Assembly: GCF_002335745.1 (NCBI RefSeq)
Contig: NZ_NIST01000001.1
Span: forward strand, 1,395,449-1,459,448
DNA length: 64,000 bases
Reading direction: 5' to 3'
Source: Evansella halocellulosilytica
Lineage (GTDB): Bacteria > Bacillota > Bacilli > Bacillales > Salisediminibacteriaceae
Shown: positions 18,606-28,267 of the stretch, one piece after another
Layout: each line of letters starts with the position of its first letter
How positions within the stretch are numbered: position 1 is the stretch's first letter
Notes under the pieces: model-generated
What the model saw: the letters and a program-made list of their open reading frames with translations, nothing else
The model's database searches: none
Told to the model about the DNA's origin: nothing
Translations under genes and position numbers: made by a program

Positions 18606-18974
18606 ATGATTATTGGTGTAGGCCTTGACATAATAGAATTGAACCGAATTGAAAACTTAGCAAAACGTCAACAAAAATTTGCTCAGAGAATCTTATCAAA
18701 AACAGAAATGAATAAATATGAATCGTTAGTTGGTAACCGGAAAATAGAATATCTTGCTGGACGTTTTGCAGCTAAGGAAGCTGTAAGTAAGGCATTAGGA
18801 TGCGGTATAGGAAAAAACCTTTCTTTTCAAGATGTAGAGGTTGTCAATAATGGCATAGGACGACCCGTGATGAAAGTAAATAAAGGCGAATTTAAACAAA
18901 TAAATATCCACCTTTCAATTACTCATACGAAGAGTTATGCAGCAGCACAAGTTGTTCTAGAAAGCTTTTCGTAA
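18606..18974 (+). CDS. acpS: Holo-[acyl-carrier-protein] synthase
   Basis: Transfers 4'-phosphopantetheine from CoA to Ser of ACP, needed for fatty-acid synthesis. 122 residues (B. subtilis 121). Signatures GVGLDIIELNRIE with the Mg-binding Asp, and GRFAAKEAVSKALG with the catalytic Glu/Lys, are intact, as is the terminal SITHTKSYAAAQV strand. ATG 18606 follows CGGAGGTACC. First gene of the conserved acpS-nnr-ydcC-alr region. Confidence 0.95.
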   Translation: MIIGVGLDIIELNRIENLAKRQQKFAQRILSKTEMNKYESLVGNRKIEYLAGRFAAKEAVSKALGCGIGKNLSFQDVEVVNNGIGRPVMKVNKGEFKQINIHLSITHTKSYAAAQVVLESFS

Positions 18975-19050
18975 AATGCTTGTCAAGCTAGTCTGCATAT
19001 CTTGGTGGACAGCCTCATATAGTGTTAGTGCGGATGGGAGGGAACAAAAC

Positions 19051-20589
19051 ATGTACGTGGTTACAGGTGATGAAATGCACCAAATTGACCGCTATACCAT
19101 GGAGCAAATTGGTTTTACTGAAGAAATGTTGATGGAGAATGCAGGTCAAGCTTTTTTTCGTTATCTTTTACCGTCACTTCACAAACATTCGTCAGTTATC
19201 GTATTAATTGGCTCAGGAAATAATGGCGGTGATGGATTCGTCATTGCGCGTTTGTTAAAGGAAGCAAACATAACAACAAACGTCTGGGTTATCCCTGATG
19301 AAGAACGAATTAGAGGTACTGCGCTTCGCCATAAAGAAATCTATGAAAAAAGTAGTTATAGCTGGAATGTTTTTCAAAATGCCCGAGAACGATTTTATGA
19401 GCAGCTTCATCACAGTGATATTCTTATTGATGCGATGCTCGGTACAGGAATCAATGGATTAGCACGAGATCCATATGCTACGATTATTCAGAAAGTCAAT
19501 GAATCTAGGCGCAGAAAAATCATTTCTGTAGATATTCCTTCTGGACTGCCATCATATGAAGGGGAAGACTCCTTCATTGCGATTGAAGCTGATGAGACTG
19601 TCTCTTTTCACGCGAGTAAAGTGAGCTCATTTATACCAGGCATGTCACAGTACTATGGAAAATTAACTGTCCTGGACATTGGGATTCCGAAAAAGGTCTA
19701 TGATGGTATACCTGTATCGCGACAAGTGATCACTGCTGAAAAAGTAAAAGAAACGTTACCGATAAGAAATAACGATGCCCACAAAGGCTCTTCTGGTAAA
19801 GCGCTCATAATTGGAGGCTCATTTAAAATGACTGGAGCTCCAGCTTTGACGACATTAGCTTGTTTAAGGACAGGTGCAGGACTTGTAACGGTAGCAGCAC
19901 CAAGTGAGGTAAAATCAGATTTATCACAAAAGCTGACCGAATCAATGTTTCTTCCGTTAGAAAGTAAAAATGGAGAAATTTCAGAGCTTCCGATCAATCA
20001 TATAACTAAAGAGAAATATGATGGTATCGCATTCGGTCCTGGGGTAGGTCGTAGTCAATCTTATCAATTATTTGAGAGCTTTGATCAGTTTAATGGTCCT
20101 CTCGTATTAGATGCAGATGGCTTGTTTCACCTTTCACTTGAATTGACGAAGTGGAAACATGGAAGGCAGGGAGGCCCAACAATTATCACACCGCATTCAG
20201 GTGAAATGGCTAGATTGATGAACGTCCCTATTAAACAAGTGAATAAGCATCGATTTGAGTATTCGAAGACGTTTGCAACGACTTATGGATTGTATGTTGT
20301 ACTCAAAGGACCACATACGATTGTAACGACTCCTGACGGGCATCAGTGGGTGAATGTGACTGGCAATCCGTCACTAGCTAAAGGCGGTACCGGAGACATG
20401 CTTACTGGAATGATTATTGGATTTCTTCTTCAGCACCAATTTGTATCAGAGGCGGTGTGTAATGCAGTGCATATACATGGCATTACAGCAGATAAGCAAA
20501 TAGAAGAGTATGATGTTGTAAGTGTAACCGCAACAGATCTCATTGCGAATTTGCCAAAGGTGTTATATTCATACCGTAACCATACGTGA
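19051..20589 (+). CDS. nnr: Bifunctional NAD(P)HX epimerase / ADP-dependent dehydratase
   Basis: Repairs hydrated NADH and NADPH: the N-terminal YjeF_N domain (about residues 1-215, with GSGNNGGDGFVIARLL) epimerises R-NAD(P)HX, and the C-terminal ribokinase-like domain (about 230-512, with HKGSSGKALIIGG, PHSGEMARL and the anion-hole GGTGDML) dehydrates the S form using ADP. 512 residues from ATG 19051, which has GGGAGGGAAC upstream. An in-frame ATG at 18976, right after acpS, would add 25 residues unlike the family and lacks a binding site. B. subtilis keeps only a stand-alone dehydratase elsewhere, so the gene is an insertion into the otherwise conserved order. Confidence 0.93.
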   Translation: MYVVTGDEMHQIDRYTMEQIGFTEEMLMENAGQAFFRYLLPSLHKHSSVIVLIGSGNNGGDGFVIARLLKEANITTNVWVIPDEERIRGTALRHKEIYEKSSYSWNVFQNARERFYEQLHHSDILIDAMLGTGINGLARDPYATIIQKVNESRRRKIISVDIPSGLPSYEGEDSFIAIEADETVSFHASKVSSFIPGMSQYYGKLTVLDIGIPKKVYDGIPVSRQVITAEKVKETLPIRNNDAHKGSSGKALIIGGSFKMTGAPALTTLACLRTGAGLVTVAAPSEVKSDLSQKLTESMFLPLESKNGEISELPINHITKEKYDGIAFGPGVGRSQSYQLFESFDQFNGPLVLDADGLFHLSLELTKWKHGRQGGPTIITPHSGEMARLMNVPIKQVNKHRFEYSKTFATTYGLYVVLKGPHTIVTTPDGHQWVNVTGNPSLAKGGTGDMLTGMIIGFLLQHQFVSEAVCNAVHIHGITADKQIEEYDVVSVTATDLIANLPKVLYSYRNHT

Positions 20590-20638
20590 CAATTATATCC
20601 CTCCTTTGTCGTCGAAAAGACACAGAGGGGTTGAGTAA

Positions 20639-21676
20639 ATGAACAAAAAAGTTTTCTTACTTGCATTTGTCACTGCAGTCATGTTGATCCTTGTTGCTTG
20701 CGGGGAAAAAAGCCAGGAGGATGTCATCGAAGATCTCGATAAAACATTAGACGGGCTTACAGGATATAGGGCTGAAGCGACGATGACCTTGCAAACGGGA
20801 GAAGAACCACAAGTCTATGATGTTGAAGTGTGGTATAAATATCCTACATCTTACCGAGTCGCCTTAAATAATGCAGAAAAAGACCATGGTCAAATCATTT
20901 TGAGAAATGAAGAAGGGGTTTTTGTCTTAACTCCAGCTCTCAATAAGAGTTTCCGTTTCCAAAGTGATTGGCCGGAAAATAATAGCCAAGTCTATTTATA
21001 TGAATCACTTATTAATGACATTTTAATGGACCCAGAAAGAACGTTCTCTGCAACGGAGGATCATTATGTGTTTCAAACAAACACAAACTATTCTAATAAA
21101 AACTTAAATCAACAAGAAATTACGTTAGATAAACGAGATTTGTCCCCTGCCTCAGCGAAAATATATGATGTGGATTTAAAAGTGCTCGTTGAAGTGGATT
21201 TTACAAATTTTGAGATGAATGCAACCTTTAACGAAGGCGACTTTGACATGGACCGTAATATGTCAGCTGCTCATATGGAAGCTGATGTTCCAACTCTCGC
21301 AGAAGAGGAAGTTGATGAAGAGGAACCATTTACTGTTTTCTATCCGATGTTCTCTCCAGATGGAACTGATTTAGAAAGATTTGAAGAAGTTGAAACAGAA
21401 AATGGAAAAAGGGTTGTTTTAAGTTATGAAGGAGAGCAACCATTTACATTAGTACAGCAACGGAGTCGTGTAGTAGAAGCAAGCACACCAGTAGAGATTG
21501 TACGAGGTGAACCGTTTGATATTGGCTTTACTTACGGTGCTTTGACAAAAGAAGGCGATACACTCACAGTTTCATGGTCGTATAACGGTACAGATTTCTT
21601 CCTCGCATCGAAGCATTTAAGTGAAGAAGAACTTGCTTCAATTGCAAGCAGTGTACACGGTACGGAGGAGAAATGA
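20639..21676 (+). CDS. ydcC: LolA-like lipoprotein of the YdcC family
   Basis: 345-residue lipoprotein: a signal peptide ends in the lipobox LVAC (Cys21), followed by an acidic linker and a LolA/LppX-like fold with alternating beta strands. The middle carries an acidic loop rich in E and D (about residues 220-235). Gram-positive function is not established; related proteins (GerS, YdcC) take part in sporulation or cell-wall modification in some species. ATG 20639 has GAGGGG upstream. It lies 49 bp after nnr, probably in the same transcript, and ends at a clear terminator. Confidence 0.85.
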   Translation: MNKKVFLLAFVTAVMLILVACGEKSQEDVIEDLDKTLDGLTGYRAEATMTLQTGEEPQVYDVEVWYKYPTSYRVALNNAEKDHGQIILRNEEGVFVLTPALNKSFRFQSDWPENNSQVYLYESLINDILMDPERTFSATEDHYVFQTNTNYSNKNLNQQEITLDKRDLSPASAKIYDVDLKVLVEVDFTNFEMNATFNEGDFDMDRNMSAAHMEADVPTLAEEEVDEEEPFTVFYPMFSPDGTDLERFEEVETENGKRVVLSYEGEQPFTLVQQRSRVVEASTPVEIVRGEPFDIGFTYGALTKEGDTLTVSWSYNGTDFFLASKHLSEEELASIASSVHGTEEK

Positions 21677-21683
21677 TTTTTAG

Positions 21684-21724
21684 AAACAGGCTCATGGTCT
21701 TATATTAACCTTGAGCCTGTTTTT
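21684..21724 (+). terminator. Terminator after ydcC
   Basis: AAACAGGCTCA (21684-21694) pairs with TGAGCCTGT (21712-21720), and five T follow. Confidence 0.9.
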
Positions 21725-21910
21725 AACATGTATCACGAATGAAATAGGGGAAAATTGGTGCTTCTGCATAGTCTCAATTATATACTATAATTGTATTCGT
21801 ACCTGTTTGAAATGGCGTTCAGTAAAAGCGGGGAAAATCAATCTGGCAATCGTTCACCAGTTGTTTTTACTGAATTTTGAACATCCCCTCTTTACAATTA
21901 AAAGAGCCTA

Positions 21911-21939
21911 TTGACACATGTAATGATGAAAATAATAAT
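21911..21939 (+). promoter_or_regulatory. Sigma-A promoter of alr
   Basis: TTGACA (21911) and AATAAT (21934) with a 17-bp spacer, about 120 bp before the alr start. The rest of the 335-bp gap (21725-22060) holds no gene. Confidence 0.65.
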
Positions 21940-22060
21940 GGATTCATATGTAATTTTTATTAGAAAGTCTAAGGTTAATAAGTGTTCTAAAGCGTCTGGA
22001 CAAGTATTTTTATTCATAAATGACCAAATAGTTGAGGCTATGAACCAGGAGGAAGTTTAA

Positions 22061-23224
22061 GTGGCAAGTTTTTATCGAGATACATGGGCAGAAGTAAATT
22101 TAAATGCAATAGCAACGAATGTGACGAATATTAAAGCCATCCTCCCAGAGAATGTTGAGATGATGGCTGTAGTAAAAGCAAATGGCTATGGGCATGGAGC
22201 AGTCGATGTAGCGAAAACAGCTTTAGCTTCAGGTGCGACATTTTTAGGGGTAGCCATATTAGATGAGGCGATTGCGCTAAGAGATGCCGGCATAACTGCA
22301 CCGTTACTTGTGCTCGGTTATGTTAGGCCTGAATATGTTAAAATTGCGGCAGAAAAAGATATTATTTTAACTGTTTTTCAACCTGATTGGATTGAGGAAG
22401 CATCTGCATATATTGAAAACAAGGATATGAAAGTAAAATACCACCTGAAACTAGATAGTGGAATGGGTAGAATTGGTATAAGATCAGCAGATGAAGGAAA
22501 AGCTTTAATCAGAACAATTAAGAAATACCCCGCTTTTATCGTACACGGGCTTTTTACACATTACGCAACAGCTGATGAAATCGATCAAACGTACTTTAAT
22601 ATGCAGCATGATCGGTTTGAAAAAATGGTTCAGTTACTTGAAGAAGAACTAGGCGAGTCTGTTCGATATAAGCATTCTGCTAATTCAGCTGCGACATTGC
22701 GTTTTGCTGAGCGTTGTTTTAATTTAGTTCGTGTAGGGATATCGATGTACGGATTATCACCTTCAGAAGAGATTAAAGATATTTTACCGGTGTCGCTTGT
22801 TGAGGCGTTTTCTCTTCACAGTCGGATTACTCAAGTGAAGAAAATGTCAGAAGGTGAACGAATAAGCTACGGTGCCACTTATGGAACGAAAGACCAGGAG
22901 TGGATTGCGACAATTCCGGTAGGGTACGCGGATGGCTGGATTAGAGCCCATGGCACAGGTTCTATTTTAGTTAATGGGAAAAGAAGGCCGATCGTAGGGC
23001 GAATATGTATGGACCAGCTGATGATTTCGTTAGATGAGGAAGTAGAAATTGGTACAAAGGTGACGTTGATTGGGAAGCAAGGGAAAGACCATATAACAAT
23101 CAGTGAAGCTGCTAAAAGACTAAATACAATTACTTACGAAATACCTTGTACAATCAGTTCTCGTGTCCCTCGAGTAATGAAGCAAAACGATGAAGTGGTC
23201 CATGTGTATAATAAAACCTTGTAA
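22061..23224 (+). CDS. alr: Alanine racemase
   Basis: PLP enzyme supplying D-alanine for peptidoglycan. 387 residues. The PLP lysine is Lys39 in AVVKANGYGHG and the second base Tyr lies in ISYGATYG (about residue 268). The C-terminal beta domain has GRICMDQ. Start is GTG 22061 after an ideal AGGAGGAAG. It has its own promoter and precedes the EndoAI/EndoA pair, as in B. subtilis. Confidence 0.95.
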   Translation: MASFYRDTWAEVNLNAIATNVTNIKAILPENVEMMAVVKANGYGHGAVDVAKTALASGATFLGVAILDEAIALRDAGITAPLLVLGYVRPEYVKIAAEKDIILTVFQPDWIEEASAYIENKDMKVKYHLKLDSGMGRIGIRSADEGKALIRTIKKYPAFIVHGLFTHYATADEIDQTYFNMQHDRFEKMVQLLEEELGESVRYKHSANSAATLRFAERCFNLVRVGISMYGLSPSEEIKDILPVSLVEAFSLHSRITQVKKMSEGERISYGATYGTKDQEWIATIPVGYADGWIRAHGTGSILVNGKRRPIVGRICMDQLMISLDEEVEIGTKVTLIGKQGKDHITISEAAKRLNTITYEIPCTISSRVPRVMKQNDEVVHVYNKTL

Positions 23225-23305
23225 AAAGGGTCTACGCAGTGCCATTCAACTGCGATATGAAAATAGCAATAAACAAAACTTAGCTTTGTCATTAAAGAGG
23301 TTCAC

Positions 23306-23326
23306 AGCAAGCTAATTATGCTTGCT
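23306..23326 (+). terminator. Possible weak terminator after alr
   Basis: AGCAAGC-N7-GCTTGCT forms a 7-bp stem about 80 bp after alr, but only a broken T-tract follows. The rest of 23225-23571 shows nothing recognisable. Confidence 0.35.
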
Positions 23327-23571
23327 TAGAAACTTTTATGCTTTAGTCAAGTCTTAATGGCGAAAGTTTTAGTTTAGGTTTTACAAATATCTATAAGTTA
23401 TAAATGCTTATCGTATAAAATAGGAGGAACGAACCTTTATTTCAATACTACATGAATATGATAGGCGCAAAGTATTGCCTAGACGAAATCTTTTTTTGTT
23501 TTCATAATAAATTTTTGAAGGATTTTATAGAATTTTGGCGAAAAAACTTATTTAAAGGTTGAAAAGTCACT

Positions 23572-23600
23572 TTGCAATCACGTATAGCAAGTGATATGAT
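23572..23600 (+). promoter_or_regulatory. Sigma-A promoter of ndoAI
   Basis: TTGCAA (23572) and TATGAT (23595), spacer 17 bp, placed 48 bp before the GTG start. Confidence 0.7.
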
Positions 23601-23647
23601 AAAGTAGGATTAAAAAAACGGATGATGCTGCGTTGGAGGTGTTTTTT

Positions 23648-23926
23648 GTGTCCGAAGAGAACACAAAAAAAATTATGGTGAGCTTACCACAACATTTAGT
23701 AAACGAATTGGACGGTTTACTGGAAAGGCAGAATGTTAACCGCAGTGAAATTATTCACCAGGCTACAAAAATGTATTTGAGAGAACAGAAGAAACAACAA
23801 ATCCGCGAAACGATGCAACAAGGCTATATGGAAATGGCAAAAATCAATTTGAACATTGCAACAGAATCCTTTCTTGTTGAGGAGGAGGCCGAGAACACGT
23901 TGGATCGCTTAGTTAGTGGGGTGTAA
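23648..23926 (+). CDS. ndoAI: Antitoxin EndoAI (MazE-like, ribbon-helix-helix)
   Basis: 92-residue antitoxin that binds and blocks EndoA and represses its own promoter through an N-terminal ribbon-helix-helix ([17 protein letters not shown]...NRSEIIHQA). The C-terminal half contains [16 protein letters not shown], nearly identical to the toxin-binding segment of B. subtilis EndoAI (93 residues). GTG 23648 follows GGAGG; the TTG at 23633 is inside that binding site and is rejected. The toxin starts four bases after the stop. Confidence 0.93.
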   Translation: MSEENTKKIMVSLPQHLVNELDGLLERQNVNRSEIIHQATKMYLREQKKQQIRETMQQGYMEMAKINLNIATESFLVEEEAENTLDRLVSGV

Positions 23927-23930
23927 GGGA

Positions 23931-24281
23931 TTGATAGTAAAACGTGGTGATGTTTATTTTGCTGACCTTTCACCCGTTGTTGGTTCTGAGCAAGGTGGAA
24001 TCCGACCGGTTCTTATTATTCAAAATGATATCGGGAACCGCTTTAGCCCGACTGTCATTGTGGCAGCAATTACAGCACAAATTCAAAAAGCTAAATTGCC
24101 AACACATGTGGAAATCAATGCAAAAAGATATGGCTTTGATCGAGATTCCGTCATTCTACTAGAACAAGTCCGCACTATTGATAAGCAACGTTTAACGGAT
24201 AAGATCACACATCTGGATGATGATATGATGGCAAAAGTTAATGACGCCTTAATGATTAGTCTTGGTCTCATTGACTTTTAA
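23931..24281 (+). CDS. ndoA: mRNA interferase toxin EndoA (MazF family)
   Basis: Ribosome-independent endoribonuclease, cutting at UACAU in B. subtilis. 116 residues, the same length as the B. subtilis protein and closely similar along its length: [20 protein letters not shown] with the catalytic Arg region, and the conserved PTVIVAAIT strand. TTG 23931 is the start, as in B. subtilis; a longer GTG start at 23916 would overlap the antitoxin. Binding site GGGGTG lies at 23918. Translationally coupled to ndoAI; a terminator follows 54 bp after the stop. Confidence 0.95.
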   Translation: MIVKRGDVYFADLSPVVGSEQGGIRPVLIIQNDIGNRFSPTVIVAAITAQIQKAKLPTHVEINAKRYGFDRDSVILLEQVRTIDKQRLTDKITHLDDDMMAKVNDALMISLGLIDF

Positions 24282-24334
24282 ACATTTATATCCTCTTTCA
24301 GAACTTGTTAAACTTCATTAAAAATGAAATGAAG

Positions 24335-24363
24335 AAGATTCCGAAATGATTCGGAGTCTTTTT
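24335..24363 (+). terminator. Terminator after ndoA
   Basis: AAGATTCCGAA-ATGA-TTCGGAGTCTT, one mismatch, followed by T residues. The second group II intron begins within a few bases. Confidence 0.85.
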
Positions 24364-26484
24364 GTGTGTGTGCCCCGCAGTCACACAGTCTAAGTGGTTC
24401 AAATCCACTCAGTAACTTTACCCTTTAAAGTACTGTAGCCGAAGCAACATCCTCCCTCTAATGAGAAGGATGGACAGGGTGCCCTCTGAGAAGGGGGATC
24501 TGAAAGGTCTGCAGGCAAAGTCCAGCCCGGAACAAAATGTGAACCAGAGGTGGCGGCAGTGTTGGGTGACCCGCCATCAAAACGGGGAAACCTGTGCAGA
24601 CGCACACTTTATAGGAAAATACGAAAGGGACATGACCTATAAAGCCCACTGACGTGATTAGGGTCAGGATGGATGGAACAGAAGGTGTGATGACCGGGGG
24701 AAGCACTGTAGGTTCCTTCGTGTAAACATACGGAGGTAGGGGAGGTATAACCCAAAGGGGAAAACCAAACCGATGACACTGCAGGTGGCGGATAGATTCG
24801 TAGTAGTGACGAAGTTTGAGCCAATGAACTCTGGCAACAGGAGGGAGGATAAAACTCAAACGAGGAAGCGCTGGTCGCTTCACCCACCATCAGGCCAAAA
24901 GCCGGATGATGGAGGCGAAGGAATCTAACTTCGTTAACATTGTGAATGAACGTGAGTGGATAATGTAAGCGCCTTAATGAAAAGAGGTCTCCCGAGTAGG
25001 TGCGACCTTGCCAACCGTGAAACCCACGCGAGGAAGAGGGAACCGGCGACCTGAGTACACAAGGAAGAAAAGGAGCGATTGGGACATCCTAGACACGCAT
25101 TTCTGACTTGATGGAAACAGAAAGGAGTCATTCTCTGTAGCGGACATAAGACCAATGTGGTGAGAAGCGCAGAAGGTGGTGATAACAATGACACCAACGC
25201 GTAAATATTATTCCATTATCGATAAAGTGTACACCATGACAAATCTACATGATGCTTGGAAAAAGGTGAAAGCGAACAAGGGAAGTGCAGGAATCGACGG
25301 TGTAACCATCGAATGGTTTGACGTCAACCTGAAGCAGAATCTCGAAGAGATTCAACGGCTACTAAAGGAAAAACGTTACGAACCTACTCCGGCTCTAAGA
25401 CATTATATTCTAAAAGATAACGGGGAAAAACGACCGCTAGGAATCCCAATCATCCGCGATCGTATTGTCCAACAAGCTGTTCGTCAAATGATTGAGCCAC
25501 TATTTGACCGAGACTTCTATCCTCATAGTTACGGGTTCCGAATCGGACACTCGCAACATCAAGCACTTGATACAGTCATAAGAGCGAAAAAGGCGGGATA
25601 CGAATACGTCGTTGATCTAGATATTCAAGCTTATTTTGACACCATCCCCCATGACAAGTTGATGGAAAAGGTGAGAGGAAAAATCGCTGATGGGCGAATT
25701 CTAGACTTAATCGAAGGATGGTTAACAGTCGGAATCATGGAAGGTGATCAGTTTCATGATTCTGAGAAAGGATCCCAACAGGGCGGAGTGATTTCACCGC
25801 TATTAGCCAACATCTACTTGGACGAATTTGATTGGGAGATGAAAAAGGCAGGGTTCCCCGTTGTTCGTTTCGCAGATGATGCTTTAATTATGTGCAAGAC
25901 GAAGAAGCAATCACAGAAGGCACATAACTTAGCAAAGAAAATCATAGAACAGAATCTAGATCTGACCATGCATCCAGAGAAAACAAAAGTGGTTCACTTC
26001 GATGAAGGTTTCCGTTTTCTAGGGTTTGAATTCTGGAAAGACTTTCTCGTTCTTCCGGAGAAAAGAATGATGAAATTCAAAAAGAACATCAGGCTTCTCA
26101 CAAGAAGACAACAAGGGAAGAATCTTGAGCAAGTGATTTCAAGATTAAACCAAACCATCAGAGGTTTCGGAAACTACTTCGGCATTGGAAATACTAAAAA
26201 GAAGTTCCAAAGACTTGATGAATGGATTCGCATGAGGCTTCGTGCCTTCATGAGGAAGAAGAAGTCAACACTATCGAACCAAAGAATACCGAACAAGTTC
26301 TTCGAAAAATCAGGACTGATTTCGTTGGAAAGTCTTCTCACCGCTCGTTCCTAACTTAAGAGTGAAATTAATCTCTAACTCACTCCCGGGTATGGGGAAC
26401 TAATGAAGGGAAAGCCGGATGCGGGAAATCTGCACGTCCGGTTTGATGAGGGGTCCGAGGGCGAAAGCCCTCGTCCTACTCTAC
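24364..26484 (+). mobile_element. Group II intron, second and different class
   Basis: About 2.1 kb. The 5' end lies in GTGTGTGTGCCCC directly after the ndoA terminator, and the repeat makes the first base ambiguous (24364-24370). An 820-nt structured 5' part, longer than in the first intron, precedes the reverse transcriptase gene. Domain V at about 26412-26444 has an AGC triad, a GAAA tetraloop and a CG bulge. Domain VI (26450-26484) has a GAGGGC-GAAA-GCCCTC stem and ends CCTACTCTAC. The AGC triad and longer domain I argue against class C; I suspect a class D/E-like intron but cannot settle it. Confidence 0.85.
25188..26354 (+). CDS. ltrA: Group II intron reverse transcriptase/maturase
   Basis: 388 residues. 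Reverse transcriptase blocks: GSAGIDGVTIE, EKRPLGIPIIRDRIVQQAV, HSYGFRIGHSQHQA, active site FADD, SQQGGVISPLLANIYLD. The maturase domain follows (GFGNYFGIGN...LDEWIRMRLR). No endonuclease domain is seen at the C-terminus. ATG 25188 is preceded by AAGGTGGTGAT. The sequence is clearly not a copy of the 15.7-kb enzyme, so the two introns arrived separately. Confidence 0.93.
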   Translation: MTPTRKYYSIIDKVYTMTNLHDAWKKVKANKGSAGIDGVTIEWFDVNLKQNLEEIQRLLKEKRYEPTPALRHYILKDNGEKRPLGIPIIRDRIVQQAVRQMIEPLFDRDFYPHSYGFRIGHSQHQALDTVIRAKKAGYEYVVDLDIQAYFDTIPHDKLMEKVRGKIADGRILDLIEGWLTVGIMEGDQFHDSEKGSQQGGVISPLLANIYLDEFDWEMKKAGFPVVRFADDALIMCKTKKQSQKAHNLAKKIIEQNLDLTMHPEKTKVVHFDEGFRFLGFEFWKDFLVLPEKRMMKFKKNIRLLTRRQQGKNLEQVISRLNQTIRGFGNYFGIGNTKKKFQRLDEWIRMRLRAFMRKKKSTLSNQRIPNKFFEKSGLISLESLLTARS

Positions 26485-26578
26485 TTTTGGGGATGTTTGA
26501 GTGTTTGACGGTTCGTTCTTAATTTACTTTTATATTTACATATGTTTGTCTAAAATGATGGGAAATATATGACATTCG

Positions 26579-26607
26579 TTGCAATACTTAAAAAACAGTG
26601 AAATAAT
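26579..26607 (+). promoter_or_regulatory. Sigma-A promoter of the rsb operon
   Basis: TTGCAA (26579) and AATAAT (26602) with a 17-bp spacer, 43 bp before rsbR. It lies downstream of the intron, so the intron should not block basal expression. Confidence 0.6.
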
Positions 26608-26650
26608 AATAGGAAAATAAAAAGGCGATAAATGGAGGAGAACGGTTCGG

Positions 26651-27475
26651 ATGAATTCATTATTTAGAGAACTCATTATTGAAAATCAAAATGAAATCGT
26701 CGAAGAATGGTTACAGCAAATAGCTAAATTTCGAAAAGAAGACCAATTACAAAATATAACGGATACCGTTTATGAAAATACAAATCGAGAATTTGCTACA
26801 AAATTAATCTCTACAGTGGATAAGTATGAAGATGAGGTTCAAGAAGAACTTATCGAATTTACTGAACGTCTCATTCAATTAGGCTGGCCGTTAAATTATA
26901 TTACCCGTGGATTGCAAGAGTTTCGGAAAGTTACGGTAGATGTGCTGTCTCGAGGTGGTAATGACTATAGTAAAAGTATTGAATACTTTCAGGAAATCGA
27001 AAACTGGCTTGATGAAATTATAAATATTCTCGTAAATGAATACTCTGGCTCATGGGAAAACACTGTTTTTTTGCAAAAGATGGCGTTAAAAGAACTCTCC
27101 GCCCCGCTTATTCCAGTTGTTGACCAAATTAGTGTCATGCCATTAATTGGAACGATTGATACTGAACGCGCCCGTTTAATTATGGAAAACTTGTTAGACG
27201 GAGTCATTACCCATCGTTCACAAGTTGTATTAATTGATATTACGGGTGTTCCTGTAGTAGATACAATGGTCGCACACCACATTATACAAGCTGCCGATGC
27301 AGTGAGATTAGTTGGAGCTAAGTGTATATTAGTCGGTATCAGACCGGAAATAGCTCAAACAATTGTCAATTTAGGGATCGACCTTAGTAAATTCCCAACG
27401 AAAAGCAGCTTAAAAAAAGGAATGGAGGCTGCATTAGAAATGACAAGCCGCCAAATTATCGAAATAAAGGAATAA
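26651..27475 (+). CDS. rsbR: Stressosome scaffold RsbR
   Basis: Builds, with RsbS, the 1.8-MDa stressosome that releases RsbT upon environmental stress. 274 residues: an N-terminal non-heme globin-like sensor (about 1-135), a linker helix and a C-terminal STAS domain (about 150-270). Thr in GTIDTERA and DTMVAHH correspond to the RsbT phosphorylation sites Thr171 and Thr205 of B. subtilis. ATG 26651 follows TGGAGGAG. First gene of rsbRSTUVW-sigB-rsbX, all in the B. subtilis order. Confidence 0.94.
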   Translation: MNSLFRELIIENQNEIVEEWLQQIAKFRKEDQLQNITDTVYENTNREFATKLISTVDKYEDEVQEELIEFTERLIQLGWPLNYITRGLQEFRKVTVDVLSRGGNDYSKSIEYFQEIENWLDEIINILVNEYSGSWENTVFLQKMALKELSAPLIPVVDQISVMPLIGTIDTERARLIMENLLDGVITHRSQVVLIDITGVPVVDTMVAHHIIQAADAVRLVGAKCILVGIRPEIAQTIVNLGIDLSKFPTKSSLKKGMEAALEMTSRQIIEIKE

Positions 27476-27490
27476 AAGGAGGAACTGGCA

Positions 27491-27847
27491 TTGCGGATCC
27501 CGATTTTAAAGTTACATGACTACTTATTAATATCTGTACAAGTGGAGCTCGATGACCAAACGGCGCTCCAATTCCAAGAAGATGTGCTAGGAAAAATTCA
27601 TAAAGAAGGCTCACGAGGAGTCGTGATTGACCTGACCTCAGTTGAAATGATTGATTCATTTATTGCTAAAGTGCTAGGTGATGTAGTAGACATGTCTAAC
27701 TTAATGGGGGCAAAAGTTGTTCTGACAGGTATTCAACCAGCAGTTGCCATAACGTTAATTGACATGGGGATTATACTTGAAGATGTTCCAACAGCTTTAG
27801 ATTTAGAGCAAGGGTTGGAGAGACTCCAGCTCGAATTGGAGGGTTGA
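27491..27847 (+). CDS. rsbS: Stressosome STAS protein RsbS
   Basis: Single-domain STAS protein (118 residues) that holds RsbT in the stressosome. Ser in [10 protein letters not shown] matches the RsbT-phosphorylated Ser59. Start is TTG 27491 with AAAGGAGGAACTG ahead of it, 15 bp after rsbR. Three bases separate it from rsbT. Confidence 0.93.
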   Translation: MRIPILKLHDYLLISVQVELDDQTALQFQEDVLGKIHKEGSRGVVIDLTSVEMIDSFIAKVLGDVVDMSNLMGAKVVLTGIQPAVAITLIDMGIILEDVPTALDLEQGLERLQLELEG

Positions 27848-27850
27848 TGC

Positions 27851-28252
27851 ATGCAAGTCCAAACCCATGTGGATATTCATAGTGAGTGGGGAATTGTCGC
27901 AGCACGTCAAGCTGGACGTAAGCTTGCAAGAGAGGTAGGATTCGGGTCAGTTGATCAAGCAAGAATTACTACAGCGATTTCTGAGCTTGCAAGAAATATC
28001 TACTTATACGCAAATAAAGGACAGGTTTATATTGAAGAAGTAACATCATCAGGAAAAAGAGGAATAAAGATTATTGCACATGATCAAGGGCCAGGAATTA
28101 AGGATGTTAGGCGTGTCATGGAAGACGGATTCACAACTTCTGGCGGACTTGGGGCAGGACTGCCTGGTGTCAAGCGATTAATGGATGAGTTTAAGATTGA
28201 TTCCGAACCAAACAGCGGTACAACGATTACTGCAATTAAGTGGCTTCGGTAA
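27851..28252 (+). CDS. rsbT: Serine/threonine kinase RsbT (switch protein)
   Basis: 133-residue GHKL-type kinase. It phosphorylates RsbS and RsbR, then leaves to activate the phosphatase RsbU. ATP-site motifs: ELARNIYLYA (N box), DQGPGI (G1), GGLGAGLPGVKRL (G2) and GTTI. ATG 27851 overlaps a binding site in the end of rsbS (GGAGGGTTG), so translation is coupled. Confidence 0.94.
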   Translation: MQVQTHVDIHSEWGIVAARQAGRKLAREVGFGSVDQARITTAISELARNIYLYANKGQVYIEEVTSSGKRGIKIIAHDQGPGIKDVRRVMEDGFTTSGGLGAGLPGVKRLMDEFKIDSEPNSGTTITAIKWLR

Positions 28253-28267
28253 GGGAGGTGGCACTGC

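Noticed and set aside
21711..21914. 67-residue ORF between ydcC and alr
   Set aside because: It begins in the terminator of ydcC, has no binding site and overlaps the alr promoter region.
24399..25197. Several ORFs in the 5' part of the second intron, both strands
   Set aside because: They lie in the structured ribozyme RNA and have no family resemblance.
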